Assembly: GCF_050947875.1 (NCBI RefSeq)
Contig: NC_134574.1
Span: 106,013,469-106,077,468, forward strand
Direction: 5' to 3'
DNA: 64,000 nt
Source: Dermacentor variabilis
Taxonomy: Eukaryota > Arthropoda > Arachnida > Ixodida > Ixodidae
Under the pieces are notes generated by a model. It was given only the letters and a program-made list of their open reading frames with translations. It was not told the origin of the DNA and did not search any database. Positions 33,032 to 45,150 of the stretch are shown one piece after another; the stretch's first letter is position 1, and each line of letters opens with the position of its first letter. A program made the translations under genes and the position numbers.

Positions 33032-36000
33032 GCACCTCATGCGGCCAATTTGGTAACAAAAAAACGACAGAGAAAGAAAAACAGACTGAGAAATAAAAGC
33101 GGCGCAGGGTAGACACGTGTTGTTTAATCAGAAAATATAACTTGCAAAATATACAACAAGCCTGAAAGAGCTATTTGCTAATAACGTTGTGCTCATCAAG
33201 GAAACAAAACTATTGTGTAATAGTAGTTAAATGCTTAGGAAATAATTAATTTCACCCTAGAAAGTAAACGAATGCCCTATCACACAATAAAAAATACACT
33301 ATCGCAATGTTTCTTGAAAGTATTGCTGAACAAGTATTAAATATACGTTTCACTGACCCTTATGTATCGGCGTTTGCTGGCAATATGCGCGCTTACTTTC
33401 ACATCGTTTTACCCTAATTATTACTTGCGGCGCATTTAAGCATTAAAACACACAAAAAATGCTCCCCGAATGGCGTGAGAATTTTTTCAGATGGCCGATG
33501 GGCGGGGCGACGTTAAACCATCTTCCCGTCCTCCCTGTGTTGTAACGATGTAACTTCCATGTTGTTAAAAGCAACACCCCCTCAAATATGCCGCATAACA
33601 TGAACCTAATCCGAACTGCAACGAAAAATGCGTTATTGCCAGCGCCGGACACGTTAAATATAGGTTTCAGAATTTCAACCTTTATTCATACGTTCATTGG
33701 CAGCATTGAGATATTGTCAGTAAAATTTGCTTGAAATTCGTGCCTAAGCAAGGGACAGTGCAGGTGAATCTCATGGATAAAAAAGCGAAGTTTTCTTTTT
33801 CACTGACGTTTTAAGATGATACATTACTGTTCTCTAGTTACAATATTCCGCGAAGATAGGTAAATCAAGGTTTTAGTTCTTGTGTGCTAAGTCACGGAGC
33901 TCTAAAATGCAGGCCTTAATTTATTCATGTTATCAATTTCAAGCACTTAAGTTGCCCTGGATGTCCACAGTCGAAGTGAACTTTTTTCTCCCACATCCGA
34001 GATGTGCGGCCTCAGTATGTTAGGCCATTAACGGGGGAAAGTATTAACGGTTTTTTGTTGCACTTACGAAAGCAATTGTTCTTGTTTCTTTACTGCAACT
34101 TCTTGCGGGCAACGAGAGAAACGTCGCAACTGTTAGTGAGCCCCTTCTTTTAAAACAATTTTAGTTTTATTTTTCGCACATTCACTTCCTGACCCAGTCA
34201 TTACGCCTTTACAGACTTTCTTTATTCTTCTTCATCGCTGTCAATGTGGGGTGAAAGGCACCACTTAAGAGTGGCAGTTTGGTGTCTGCAAGCTTATAGA
34301 GGTCAGCCTATATTAGCACATATTAAAGCATAACAGGCTTCTGTGACCATGCGTGTGCAGATTTTTTCTCTAAGTGCGCGCCAAGGTGTATAAAAATTGG
34401 CTATTCGAGATCTCGAATGCTCCTCTCGATATGCGCTCCGTCCTCGGCGAGCTGCAATCAACCGACCTTTTTTCTCTCTAACGTCTTTTCTCGCTAAACA
34501 ATTTCTTCGTAGGCGCCACATTTCTTGTTATCTTCCACTGCGATCATGTTTGCATCCGTCAAACCACTGACTTCCTAGTGAACAGAGTTCCAACGAAGCT
34601 ATCGAAAAAGTGGGTACATGAATGTAAAAGTATTGGACGGACTAGAGGTGTCGGATGGTCTGACAGTATTCGACGGCCTAATTTTAGTGATACGGCAAGG
34701 AAGGCGCGCAAATTGCATGGTCCGATTATTTTTCCCTGTTCCAGAAGCCAGGAAACGATGCACAAAAAGAAAATTCAAGATTATTAATTGTTTGATCCCC
34801 TTGAATTTTGTTCTGCGAGGAGGAGTCTGTATGAAACCCCCATAAGCGTGCACTCTGTATGAGCTCGTGGGATTGCTCATTGTAGTGGTTTCTAAAATCT
34901 TAGCCATGGTCAGCTAATGTTGAACTATTTCCTACAACACGAGATTACTTGGTGCGACTCTTAGTGACCTCCTGTAAAGACGAACTCACTTGAGTTCCTG
35001 AGGTCATCATAAGGCGGTTGCATATCGCAGTGACGGCGTGGCAGTGAGGGTTCAGGAAAGGCCACGTAGCCTCCCAAATTTCAAGGGTATTATTCTCACA
35101 GCTGGTGCGCCATAGAATGCTACAGCTGTCACGTTTGCGGAATATGTACTCAGGAATGTACGCGGTCGGCGTGTTAAAGCTACAGCAAGGGGTGTGTGCG
35201 CACATAACTCGATTGTGTTGGAATTATATCTGATTAAGAATAAGAATAACAGAGGAGTTGCATTTTTTTCTGTGTTACAACTTGGTGAAAACCACATACG
35301 ATGAAGCTATGAAAACTATGAAGGTTACCCACTGTTGTATTTTAAACGTAACAGCAACAACAAAAATACAAATTAATGCCAGTGGTAACCTAATCGATGG
35401 CTTCCGCATAACGTGTTCGATGGTGTACACCATTGCAATCCGATAACTGTTGTGTTCCGGTTGTTGGCAACACGCACACGTACTCGGCCTTTAAAATGCA
35501 TAATGGAACCCAAGAAATGCGATTTGAAGAGAACGGAGCAGTTAACTGCCTTTCCTATGTTTTAAATGGTGCTCACAGTAAACATACTGTTTAGCTGCCA
35601 ATGGGAGAAGTGACAGGATGTGCCATAATAAACAGCAGCGTATAAGACGACAGGGCAAGAATAACGATGGCAATTCATTGCCCGTGACAAGCTTTTCACT
35701 TGTCAAGAACGAGTACTTGAGGGAGAAATGGGCAGAAGTGTTCGTGGCTAATGTAAAACACTCATGCTGGTCAGTGATGTATAGCAACAAGAACAGAATT
35801 GATTAAACATGAAAACGCTCTGGCAACCCTAGCAATAAATTTAGATTTAGCTAACTCTGCACAGCCACACGGCGAAACTGAATATGTCCATAAGGAACAG
35901 TGCTCTAGTGTGTTCATCATCAAGCTGTTCCTCATCAAGAGCGGGAACGCCCTACATGTCTCCATACATAACATGGTTCAAAAATTCACGAGGAGTAACC

Positions 36001-36296
36001 TAAAGCATCAAATTTAAGTTACAGGTGTGGGTTACAACGCAATATGCTGACTGTATTAAAGATTGTCATAATGGAAGTTAAAGCAGGCATTCTGCAGGCT
36101 TCGGAACCCAGTCTTTGGAATTACTAGCTTTGTAAACCTATCCTCCCGCGTACGTACACTGGAGCAGCTATGAAAAGTATTGTTTTAGCTTCAGTTCCTT
36201 GAGGCAATTTAGAAGCACCTACGTTTTACTGTTGAGTTGAGGTAGGAGTTGTCTTTTCGAAGAAGACTGCGGCAATGACTTGTAACAGTTGAGTGA
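33032..36296. other. unannotated sequence, nothing recognised
   Basis: Only short frames on both strands. No SINE, LINE or RNA gene that I can support in these 3.3 kb. Confidence 0.5.
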
Positions 36297-36527
36297 TCAA
36301 TGAAAGATGAGCTCACCAATGGGAAGTAGTCGAAGCGGCAAGGAGGAAAAGAAGTTCGCTTTAAGAACCTCATTTACAGCTTCACTAAGCGCACCGTATT
36401 TTTTGTGCGAATCTGTAGCCAGCAAAGCAATTGACGTTTGCAGCGTTTTCTTTTCAGAAACTATAACGTGGAAAGGCGTTCCGCTTTTGCGAGTTTTCGG
36501 GGAGAAAAATATTTGTATGTTAGCCAA
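36297..36527 (-). mobile_element. Penelope-like RT fragment (left half of inverted pair)
   Basis: The minus-strand frame begins with IQIFFSPKTRKSGTPFHVIVSEKKTLQTSIA (given here only as its key blocks FFSxKTxK, PFxVIVSE and TxQTSIA). These are the finger-region motifs of PLE reverse transcriptase; compare FSTKTHKELCPFRSI in the copy at about 24036. The frame stops at 36297 without reaching the catalytic motifs. It points away from the plus-strand copy that starts about 30 bp to its right. Confidence 0.7.
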
Positions 36528-37114
36528 GCTAAATGTCAGCGCACGTACTCAGTTCATAGGCTCGCAGAAAAGAAAGAAAATTAGCACTGCAAACGTTTTT
36601 TTTTTCTCCGCGAAAACTCACAAGAGCCTTTCCGGATTATAGTTTCTGCAAGCGAACGTGGCAAACGTCGTTTGCTTGTTGGCTACAGCGTCATTTGAAG
36701 GTGTTAGATGTTGATGACCCTTCTTTATCGTCAATTCATCAGAGATCATTTAGCATCTTAAGCCAATTTTGGAGTTTGTCGTAGTGGCGTTCCAGAATGA
36801 GTGTGGCGTCACCGTTGCCGGTTTTCTTGATTGGGTTAAATTATTTATCAGCTCTACTTCACTGAACGAAATGGAGAAGTGTTTTTTTTTTTCAGAAAAG
36901 AAGCCTGTGTATCGGTTCTTCTATTGACCCGATACTGAGGGGTTCCTTCTTGGCGCAATTAGTTATGAAGGCTGAACCATATTCAGCTGGGACAAATGCA
37001 GCCAAAATGCTTTCGATTTGTTGACGATTATACCTCCTCCTGTTTGACCGTAATGATGCTTATCTTCACATATTGTTAGACGATCGCGTGACTATTGGTG
37101 CGCACCATCACATT

Positions 37115-37132
37115 CCCCCCCCCCCCCCCCCC
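37115..37132. repeat. poly-C tract (C18)
   Basis: Eighteen consecutive C residues inside the decayed PLE. Such runs are also prone to sequencing and assembly length error. Confidence 0.95.
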
Positions 37133-37193
37133 ATCGCACACTGTCACCAAAAAAAAAATTCGTCAACTACTGACGAATCGTTGTGTATAGTAT

Positions 37194-37308
37194 GAGTAAA
37201 GGAAAGGCGCAAAAGACCAGGACTGAAGAAGAACACAAACGACAGGACCGGCACCCCTGTCATTTGTGTCCTTCTTCAGTCCTGGTCTTTTGCGCCTTGC
37301 TTTTACTC
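37194..37308. repeat. long hairpin (foldback) nested in PLE
   Basis: GAGTAAAG ... AAAGGCGCAAAAGACCAGG on the left pairs with CCTGGTCTTTTGCGCCTT ... CTTTTACTC on the right. The inner segment CTGAAGAAGAACACAAA pairs too, and the centre is 37250-37258. It sits between the RT and GIY-YIG parts of the PLE. Confidence 0.9.
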
Positions 37309-37325
37309 GTTCAAGCAACAACTAA

Positions 37326-37562
37326 TTAGCCCAAGCAAGAGTTTTACTTGTGTATAGTATACCTCTTTCCTGCGGGCAGCATTACGTGGGGCCGACGGGC
37401 AGATGCCTTAATGAGAGGTTGCAGGAGCATAGCCAGAAAGTGCGAAAAGGCACAGAGAGTTTTCTTGGAAGACATTGCTGTCAACGCGGATGTCGTCCTC
37501 TTTTTGACGAGACAGCGATACTAGCTATAAATGCGCATGACAATACGACTATTATCATTTAG
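37326..37562 (+). CDS. PLE GIY-YIG endonuclease domain (fragment)
   Basis: The open segment reads VYSIPLSCGQHYVGPTGRC, LNERLQEHSQKVRKG, then RHCCQRGCRPLFDETAILA before the stop at 37562. The YIGQTGR motif has become YVGPTGR. The real domain continues in another frame (GNCISKPS and TDKELAYLE at about 37575-37640), showing a frameshift. It is a relic of the nicking nuclease of the element, in family position after the RT. Confidence 0.75.
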   Translation, partial: LAQARVLLVYSIPLSCGQHYVGPTGRCLNERLQEHSQKVRKGTESFLGRHCCQRGCRPLFDETAILAINAHDNTTIII

Positions 37563-37880
37563 GCAGTGGCTGTTGCAAGAGGCAACTGTATCAGTAAACC
37601 TTCCGAAGCACCAACTGATAAAGAACTTGCTTACTTAGAGCCATGTGCATGGGGAGAGTCACCTTAGGCCTTGGTGGTTTTCTTCAAAATTTGTAAATGT
37701 CTTGATAACTTGCACAAATATATGTGGTTGCGGTCGCGGGCGTGAGGTCATACATTCATGCTTTTTGTAATAAAACGCCAGTTAGAATTCAGTGCTTGTC
37801 CTTGTCGCTTCTTTTATTATGTGCCTACTTTTGCGTTGGTTATGTTAATATAGACTACAAACCCTGTCTCATACCTTGCT

Positions 37881-40093
37881 TCGTAGCACCGTGAAATAAA
37901 TAATGTTAAAGTGTCAATTATGTTTGGAGCCGGAGTAAAGCTTCGACCGTGTCAGCCACTCCATTTCTTTTGGCCTTGCCACATTGTCGCTTCTTCCAAC
38001 GAAAGTGACATGAAGCAAAGCAGAGGAGATTAATTAGTGCCAGTTCGTTGGCTATGGAGATGGTGATTGCAAAGAAAGAATTCATTTCTTTTATATGTTT
38101 GTTTCCCCCGAGGCTCGCGGGCATATTACCTTCCAATGGTGTCACAAACAGGCTCTTAACAAGGATGGATCGGCGCGTTTTGCATAGAGGTTCCTTACTT
38201 AGTCTCAAGAGAATTAAAACGAACTCAGCCGACAATCTTGAAGCTGCCGGGACACTCCCATAATTCACGTTTTTCGGGGCATTAGTCTTTCCAGTGTCAT
38301 TTATGTATTGCTTTACCCTGCCTTTGTGATTTGACACTGTTTTTATCGCAGGTAATTATTGAGCGGTGCTGCTTTGAGAAACTATTCTCAGGGCCTTTAA
38401 GGAGGAGAATGCCGGCGCTGATTTCAGATTCATTATTTTTCCAACGCCATTTGTTCTCAGACGAAAGACTTGCTGCACAATTGCTTATACCATACATGAA
38501 AAAGGACATTTTATCACGGCTTTTATTTCGGCTGTTCACTGAAATTCGCCCATTCACCTTTCCCAGAAAAATAGCATGGCCTCTCGTAAGAAGTGGCCCG
38601 GTAATTCGTAATTATGTCGCGAAAATCACAATTTGCAACGATCATGAAGGTTCTAATATGTAATAATTCATAATTACAATTAATAAGGCTCTTTCCATCT
38701 TGGACCGAGTGTTCGCTACGTCCAACTGAGGCAGGAAGCATTCAACTGCTGCCGAAATAACGTGACTCAGCAAATGAAACACCGAATGCTCCGCTCTAAC
38801 TTGCCACGTGCAGCGTAGAAGCACGAGCGGTGTCCAAGTACCGACATTCTCCAGGCATCGTGGTCAGTGATCGAAAAAAACAATCACCGGTGCCTACGTT
38901 ATACATCCATAGGTGCCGACTACGAAGACGCTCCGTGGCCCGAGCCCCCTCCAAAGTTTTCCGGAATTTGGGGTAGTGTAGGGGAGGGGGGTCTTCGGCA
39001 TCTCCTGTAAAGTGTAATCACAATAGTTTTGTTACCGACATCACTTGAGGTTTCTTTTGAGTTTTCTCTACATCTTCACCTAAAATTGTATTGTGACTAA
39101 AAAGCCTACTGCATCATTGTTGTCGTGGATGTGCACGGCTTTTTTTTCAAATTTTACTTTATTTCTGCAAGTTTTGACAATAGGAGGAGACGCGTCTTCG
39201 AAGCATCAGCAGCAGCTACCTCACTCTTATTTTTCACCTAAACATGTTCTTTCTTCGATTTCCACAGTCAACACCTTGCACAGACCCGATATACTCAAAT
39301 ATATACACAAGGCACAGTTCATTATAATCTTCAAAGAGAAGGAGGTACTCAGTTAACAGTTATTTCTGATGTATGGATAACTTATGCTTTAAAATAAATG
39401 TCTTGCTGCAAGTTCCCCTCGCTCTAAAATACTTTGCATGATTTTTTGAGCCTGAAAAAAAAAAGTCCTGCAGACTTCAGCGATCCCCAGCGTCAACGAG
39501 TAGCCACCGCAGCTGCAGTTTCATTAGGCCGGCCAGCCACGGTGCCACGGGATCTCCGGACAGGCCGATAGCGCGACCGCTTAGGCCGAGCGCGCTAGCG
39601 TCATGCTCTTTTCTCGCACTGCATGCACGTGAGCCGTCTTCACCGGCTCTGACGATAGTCGCGCCGTTTCATATATGTAACCTTTGATAACAGCGGCACT
39701 TGAAGAAACATAATGTGACCGCGAAGAAATTTTTTCACTCAAGTGACGGCCGTGCATAAGTAGTTACGAGACGTCATAATCTTGATCCCCTCGACCGAAT
39801 AGTGTGGCGTTATACCGAGGACACGCGGACACCAGCGTAATTTTCGATGAGGTATGTATAAAAACCGACACGCTTACCCTACAGATCGAATTTTAGATTA
39901 ATGAAGAGTGTGCTTGCAGCTATCATTGTCCTGAGTTCTTCTCTGACAACCAGTGACCTGTGACATCACATTTAGAACATTATTTAAAGAATGAGAAGCT
40001 CTCCTTGTGCAGAGGCTCTAGAATAAAATGGCGGGTCCACAAAACCTGTGGAGAATGAGTTTCAACGTAAACGGATAAAATGTAGGGAAAAAA
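37881..40093. other. unannotated sequence, nothing secure
   Basis: Frames 37918-38337 (-) and 38331-38663 (+) look faintly protein-like but match nothing I know. They may be further eroded PLE sequence; I could not confirm that. Confidence 0.35.
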
Positions 40094-40300
40094 ATGTTAG
40101 AATTATTCGAACAGCTGGTGCTGTTTTCTGCATGTGTCATCTACAGTGCGGAGCTCCGCCGGAATTGGCGAAACCATCTATTCCGCCCCGTGGCTGATCA
40201 ATGTTTTTGCCTAAACGCACTTCGAGTAGGTTATTTGCAGCGAGAACGGCCGAATAACTTTCACGTGATTCGCCTATGAAATGTATGAAATTTTGGGAAA
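40094..40300 (+). repeat. dispersed repeat, copy 1
   Basis: About 200 bp that aligns, with many substitutions, to 48850-49080. Shared blocks in order are CTxTTTTCTGCxxGTGT, GGCGAAACCATxxATTCCGC, GATCAATxTTTxTGCCTAAA, GCACTxCxAxTxGGTT and a TTTGCAGC end. I do not recognise the family and see no coding signature common to both copies. Confidence 0.65.
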
Positions 40301-42187
40301 AGGCAAGCAATATGAAAGGTTCAGGGTATCTCTTCATATTCGCCTACCGTAGCCCGAGCATGGCAACTCCTGTGGAAAACGTACATTTTGTAAAGTACAG
40401 CGAAAGTGCAAATGATTAAGAATAAGCAATTAATCTATAATTTTGGGGCATTTTATGCATGCTTAACTAGGAATTGATACTTATCTGCAGCAGAACCCCT
40501 ACAGCAGCAATTTACGTGGCCTCCAGTTCGATCATAAACAGGTGCATCTCTGCCGGTAGTATCTTAGCATACGCGCTGACTTCGCAGCCGTTCCAGAAAC
40601 GAAGACTGATATTGATAAAGAGACTGAGAGGGTCTTGATGATATTTCTCTCTCTCTCTCTCTCTGCTGTTTTTATGCCACACGCCATCGGCCTTTGAGCC
40701 GGCAGTCTTTTGTCTCTCAAGAAGAATTTGCCATACTTTGCTGCAGCCTATTTGACATTGAGGGATGGTTCATACAATGCAATTTTGTGTTACACGGTTT
40801 GCCAAGGCGGTGCCGCGATGCAATCATTCTTTAGAACGTAGGTAACTTACTAGATTCTGACTGTGAAGTTATATTGTTGGGCGGTTTCAATTGTGTGGGC
40901 AATCCAGGTGGCCGTACTGAAACCTAATCGTAATGATAGGAGTGCTGACGTGCTCGGTCTAAAAGTTGAAAAGGCCGCACTTATGGACACGAGGGCATCG
41001 ATAGGCCTTCCCTCTTTTATGCATGATTCGACCGAATTAAAAATTTATCTTCTCTTATATCTCCTGAACTATCTCGTAAAGCAGAACCTCTTTCTTTTTC
41101 AGATCAATTGATTGTCATCGCGCAGAAGGACAAAATGCATTTGTTCGAATTTCAAACTGAAGGGAGATCTCAGCAAAATTAACTCTTCAGTTGTGAATGA
41201 TGGGCACTTTACCGCTCTTGTGTGCTTGGCACTCAAAAGTTGTTTGGCCCCTGATATGGCTTTCTTGATCTGTCTTCCGAGCTTCTTAAAGAAAAAGTTC
41301 AGACAATTGCGATTGAAATTTGATCCGTCAGGTCGTTCCATGGAAATGTGAAAGTCTCTGCAGAAAAGTTTCATGGCCACTGTGACTATAAAATGCGAGG
41401 CACCTGGTTCCGATGTTGACGAAATTCCTAAGCTTAAATGCGCACTGCTGAAATGTGACGCAATACGCTGCAGAGGTCCCCATGTTCATCCGCACAATGG
41501 TACTTTGCCTTCTCACCCACACGTCAAATCTTAAGTGATGAATGCCGCAATAGAAAAAAAAGAGGCTTGTACCGGATGTTAATTACCAGATGTTCAACCC
41601 TAGTGGGTCTTTTAAAAGGAACGGGAGTATCAAGAAACTATAGTATGTGTGAATTATTGCGTCCATTTTTTATATTCTCCTGTTATGTCACCATGTCTGC
41701 CCTGGACCCATATCCCTGTGCAGAGTAACCAACCGTATAGTTAACCTCGTTAAACTCTCTTCGTTTCACCTGCTGTTTTTCCTCGCTCTCTCTGTTGTTT
41801 CACGTCATTATTTATGCCTCAAGTGTTCTTCCAGGTGCGCTTTCTGGCAGTGAGATTCGCAAATGAGCACTTATTTTACCGAAACAGTTTGTGTGCAGAT
41901 TTACTAGATGGGCTTTTTAAAACTCCGCCAGTACCGCTCATTATTAAGCGGCTTTCCTGGACATGGCATGCTCGCTCGAGTCTGAAGAATGCCTGTTTCT
42001 CCACGCTCCAAAACGTACTTCTAGGAAGTGCATACTGAAATGCTACCAGTTAAACCCCGGTTAATTAGGAAGGGCATTTCTGTTTCTTTGAATTACGGTC
42101 ATCTCTATTGTCCAGCGGGAACTGCAGAACTCTACGCTACTGACTGCAAGGACACCGTGTCATATTGGAGCGCTCTCCAAAGAACCT
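40301..42187. other. unannotated sequence with short (TC)n
   Basis: Contains (TC)9 at 40646-40664. Two frames look slightly protein-like (41099-41380 on minus; 41814-42038 on plus, preceded by a pyrimidine-rich stretch ending TTCTTCCAG), but neither has a family signature, so they are not called. Confidence 0.4.
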
Positions 42188-42920
42188 TTAAGAGGAAGCT
42201 TTAGCTCGAATGCTCCTATCTAAATACATGTAAAAGGAGAATTCGTTTTTCTCGGCAACCACTGCACCAAATTTGACGAGGTTTGTTGCATTTAAAAGAC
42301 AAACTTAAAATCTAGTGACTGTTGGTTTCGAATTTTTGAGTTAGATTGTCAATTCTTTATTAAAAATTGGCAAAAATCGGAAATTTTCAAAAAACGAAAC
42401 TATCAAGTTTACAACTCTGTAAATTAACCACTAAAAATGATAATACAATTCTGTGAATTGCATCTAATAGTACATCTAAAGCGGACGAAATTAATATGTT
42501 ACACATGAATATAAAAAAAATTTAATTATAAGGAAATACAACTTTCGCAAAACCGTCGTAACCAACGTAACAAATTCACGTAAGATGTAAAATAACATCT
42601 TGAATTTGTCCGCTTTGAATGATCTAATGAATGTCGTTTGCAGAACCGCGATATCAGTTCTTGATGCAAAGCTATGAATTTGTAAACTTCGTGATTCTAT
42701 TTTTTTCAAACGGTCAAATATTTGAAAATTGTTTTAAGAAAATTCAAGCCCTAAATTGAAATTCCGCTTGCAACAGTCACTAGAATTTAACTTTCTCTTT
42801 CAAATGCGACAAATTTCATCAGAAACGGTCCAGGGGTTATCTCATAAAAACGTTTTTGCGTTTTACATGTATTTGAATAGGCCGCGTCGGAGTTGGGCCC
42901 GAGCTAAAGCTTCCTCTTAA
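42188..42920. mobile_element. 733-bp TTAA-bounded foldback (MITE-like) element
   Basis: The element starts and ends in TTAA, and its termini are perfect inverted repeats of AAGAGGAAGCTTTAGCTCG (42190-42208 against 42900-42918). Complementarity extends inward almost to the middle: AAATACATGTAAAA pairs with TTTTACATGTATTT, CTAGTGACTGTTG with CAACAGTCACTAG, and AAAGCGGACxAAATT with AATTTGTCCGCTTT. The whole unit is therefore one long imperfect hairpin with arms of about 350 bp. There is no transposase. TTAA at both ends suggests mobilisation by a piggyBac-type enzyme, which is inference. Confidence 0.88.
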
Positions 42921-44059
42921 AAGGGATCTTGATGTTAGTCCTCCCAACGTATGACATCTTAAGCTGCCTAAATGTAAGACGTGCCTTTTGACACGCTTCC
43001 TACTTACCGGGCTACGCAGCTTAATGAAAATTCGCTTGTTAGATTAGAATGCAGACAATATGTGTCATCGCAGTGACATTTCGTTCGCATGATTTAACAG
43101 CTCAAATACAATTATGATAAAAAATATTTCGAAGCACACTGCTACCGGTCGTTGTTAAAGTGTATCTTTCGGCCTCCCTTTTAATAACTCGTTTCAGTAA
43201 TAATTGCACTGTAAGTGTAACTTATGTACGCACGTTAATTTCATTAGCAATAACCAAAATGAAAACATTAAAAAAGAAATGTGCACATCGCGCGCACTGT
43301 GGCACCCGACGTTACACTAGCTATTTTGCAGGTACCTGACTATTGAGTATCATGCGGCTTCCGCAAGTCGTTACCAGATGATCCAATATTGAGCATAGTT
43401 GCGTGCGTGGGTGGCTATCGTACGTGTCTGTGAAGGCAAAAGCACGGCGACAACCACGTCGATTACGATCGTGTGGCAGAAAAGGCGCATCGATGTCGGT
43501 CGTTCAAAGTGAGCTTAAGACACGGTGATTGTTGGGTTCTACATGGGTAATGCACGAGGGCAAGTAAGAAAAGCACCGATTGCAGCGTCATCAGCAACTA
43601 CGTGTTATGCAATCGTACCTACGTATGGCTATGACATGTGCTACATGCTAAACCGACGATGGTACTTGTACTCCGGTGACATGTTAAAACGTGATAATCT
43701 TGCGTGATCATGAATTTATTTCAGTGCTTAGGTTTCTGCGTAGCGTGCGAGGAGGAGAGAAAAATAAGGAAGAAAAGGTAGAAAGGTCAATCAGACGCAT
43801 GTACGGTTCACTGCCCTACACGGGAGAAGGGGCTTAAGCGATACAAAGAAAGGACAGGGAGGGATGAAGGCATTCTCAGTGTGAAAATGCTACGTAGCGT
43901 AAACTGCTACAGTAAAAGTGCTGCAGAATGCGGCACGGTTCCGCAGATGGTGCAGTCTAAAACGGCGCCTCAAAGCGCGAGCTGCCACAAGGAAAGACAA
44001 GGAAGTGGCATGCGGCGCAAGCAGTTTCGAAGAGCAGGCCGCCTTTGGAACGAGACGGA
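42921..44059. other. unannotated sequence, nothing recognised
   Basis: Short frames only. Confidence 0.5.
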
Positions 44060-44300
44060 TGGATAGAAAAACGTCATTGACTAATCAAGCGAGGCGCAAA
44101 TGGGATAAGGGAAGGGGTAGGGAAGGAGGGTGCCGGTGAGTGGGTCCCTATTGCAGGACACCAGTGATCCTGGCTACCCGCTCCGACTGGCTCAAGAGGT
44201 CGCTTTGGGCCCCAGCCTCTTGCGGGGAGAGGTAGATCGCCCGCGGCTCCCTACTTTAGATATCTTAGATGAGTTTGCTTCCTGTTGTCTTTTCGTACAT
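44060..44300 (-). mobile_element. possible LINE 3' end
   Basis: On the minus strand a short frame reads EAGAQSDLLSQSERVARITGVLQ followed by a stop (key blocks: DLLSQSERVAR, GVLQ-stop). This resembles the closing residues of tick non-LTR elements such as the one at 49092-49466 (RAATLSGALE-stop). Downstream comes GTCAATGACGTTTTTCTATC, similar to the AATAAAGTTTTT signal there. The match is short. Confidence 0.35.
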
Positions 44301-45059
44301 TCCCACGTGACATGTAGTCATGACGACCACACACCACACCATGGACAAACGCCGGCATGTAGTGTGGGATTCATGTAGCGTGGGCTTGCACGTGGTGTGT
44401 GCTCCTAGTGCTGCATTGGTCAGGAACTGACTTTCAAAAGCTGCATCACGTGTTTGCGGTTCTCATCTGAAAATTTTGATGGGAAAGGACCAGCCCGACT
44501 AACTTTTTTCTATGACTGTGAGATGGGGGCGCTGGCTTAGCTCATGCATTTGGGAGGTAGTCAGCCAAGATAATTTTCTTCTGCCAGGACTCAAGTGACC
44601 CGTTATTTACGAATGGCGCAAACTCGTTTAATGAGTGGTCTAACAGATTTTATTGTTTCTCCAAATTATACATCCGGTTGATTGCCAGGGTATAGGAAAA
44701 GTGATATACGCATTCAATTTTTTTAAAGCCAGACATAAGTATCGAAGCCTAGCCAGCGCAAAGAGAAAATGAGTCCACTATTATTTGGCTGATCTGGCAA
44801 TGTTTAATGCACACGTTGACATTACACCAAATCACTTGCACTGCAGAGAATTTGTCGCAAGATTTCTTGAAGTATATACTATAGACAGCAATACACTGTA
44901 CCAGAAAAAAAACTCAAGCGTAGTCTCTTCAATGCCTCAATAACGGTAATACTATAGAATCGGTATATAAATGACTGGCATGTTCAAAACTGTCCTCAAA
45001 TTGTAAATATGACTGTATTTTCATCAAGCGAAGGCAGTAAAGACAGAAAAAAAGAGACT
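44301..45059. other. unannotated sequence, nothing recognised
   Basis: No frame, repeat or RNA gene that I can support. Confidence 0.5.
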
Positions 45060-45150
45060 ATGCCTTGTGGCTAGAGCACCGGGCTGCGTCGCTCCACGGT
45101 AGAAGTTCAATTCCACCATCGCCCCCATAACATTTTCTTTTCATTAAAGC
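45060..45150 (+). mobile_element. tRNA-derived SINE head
   Basis: CCTTGTGGCTAGAGCACCGG resembles a tRNA A-box/D-arm, and AGAAGTTCAATTCCACCATC a B box/T-arm, at tRNA spacing. A T-rich body follows. The acceptor stem does not pair, so it is not a tRNA gene. Confidence 0.45.

Larger units (their letters stand above)
36560..37880 (+). mobile_element. Penelope-like retroelement, decayed, interrupted by a hairpin
   Basis: Recognisable parts in order are FFFSAKTHK (about 36593), PFRIIVS (about 36633), CIGSSIDPILRGSFLAQL (about 36905-36962, the GxSI box of PLE RT) and an eroded catalytic region near 37030. A 115-bp palindrome follows (37194-37308), then the GIY-YIG domain (37326-37562) and the family 3' end (GTGCTTGTCCTTGTCGCTTC at about 37791, GGTTATGTTAATATAG, CTCATACCTTG). 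Frame changes and stops are frequent. The 3' tail matches that of the 23-25 kb copy, so the two belong to one or two close subfamilies. Confidence 0.8.

Noticed and set aside
41814..42038. possible exon with upstream acceptor-like TTCTTCCAG
   Set aside because: No donor, no conserved motif and no neighbouring exon; pyrimidine-rich stretches are common here.
42780..42860. CTGATGA ... GAAA on minus strand as a hammerhead ribozyme
   Set aside because: Stem II would have only about three A-T pairs, stems I and III are not formed, and the sequence belongs to the foldback element.
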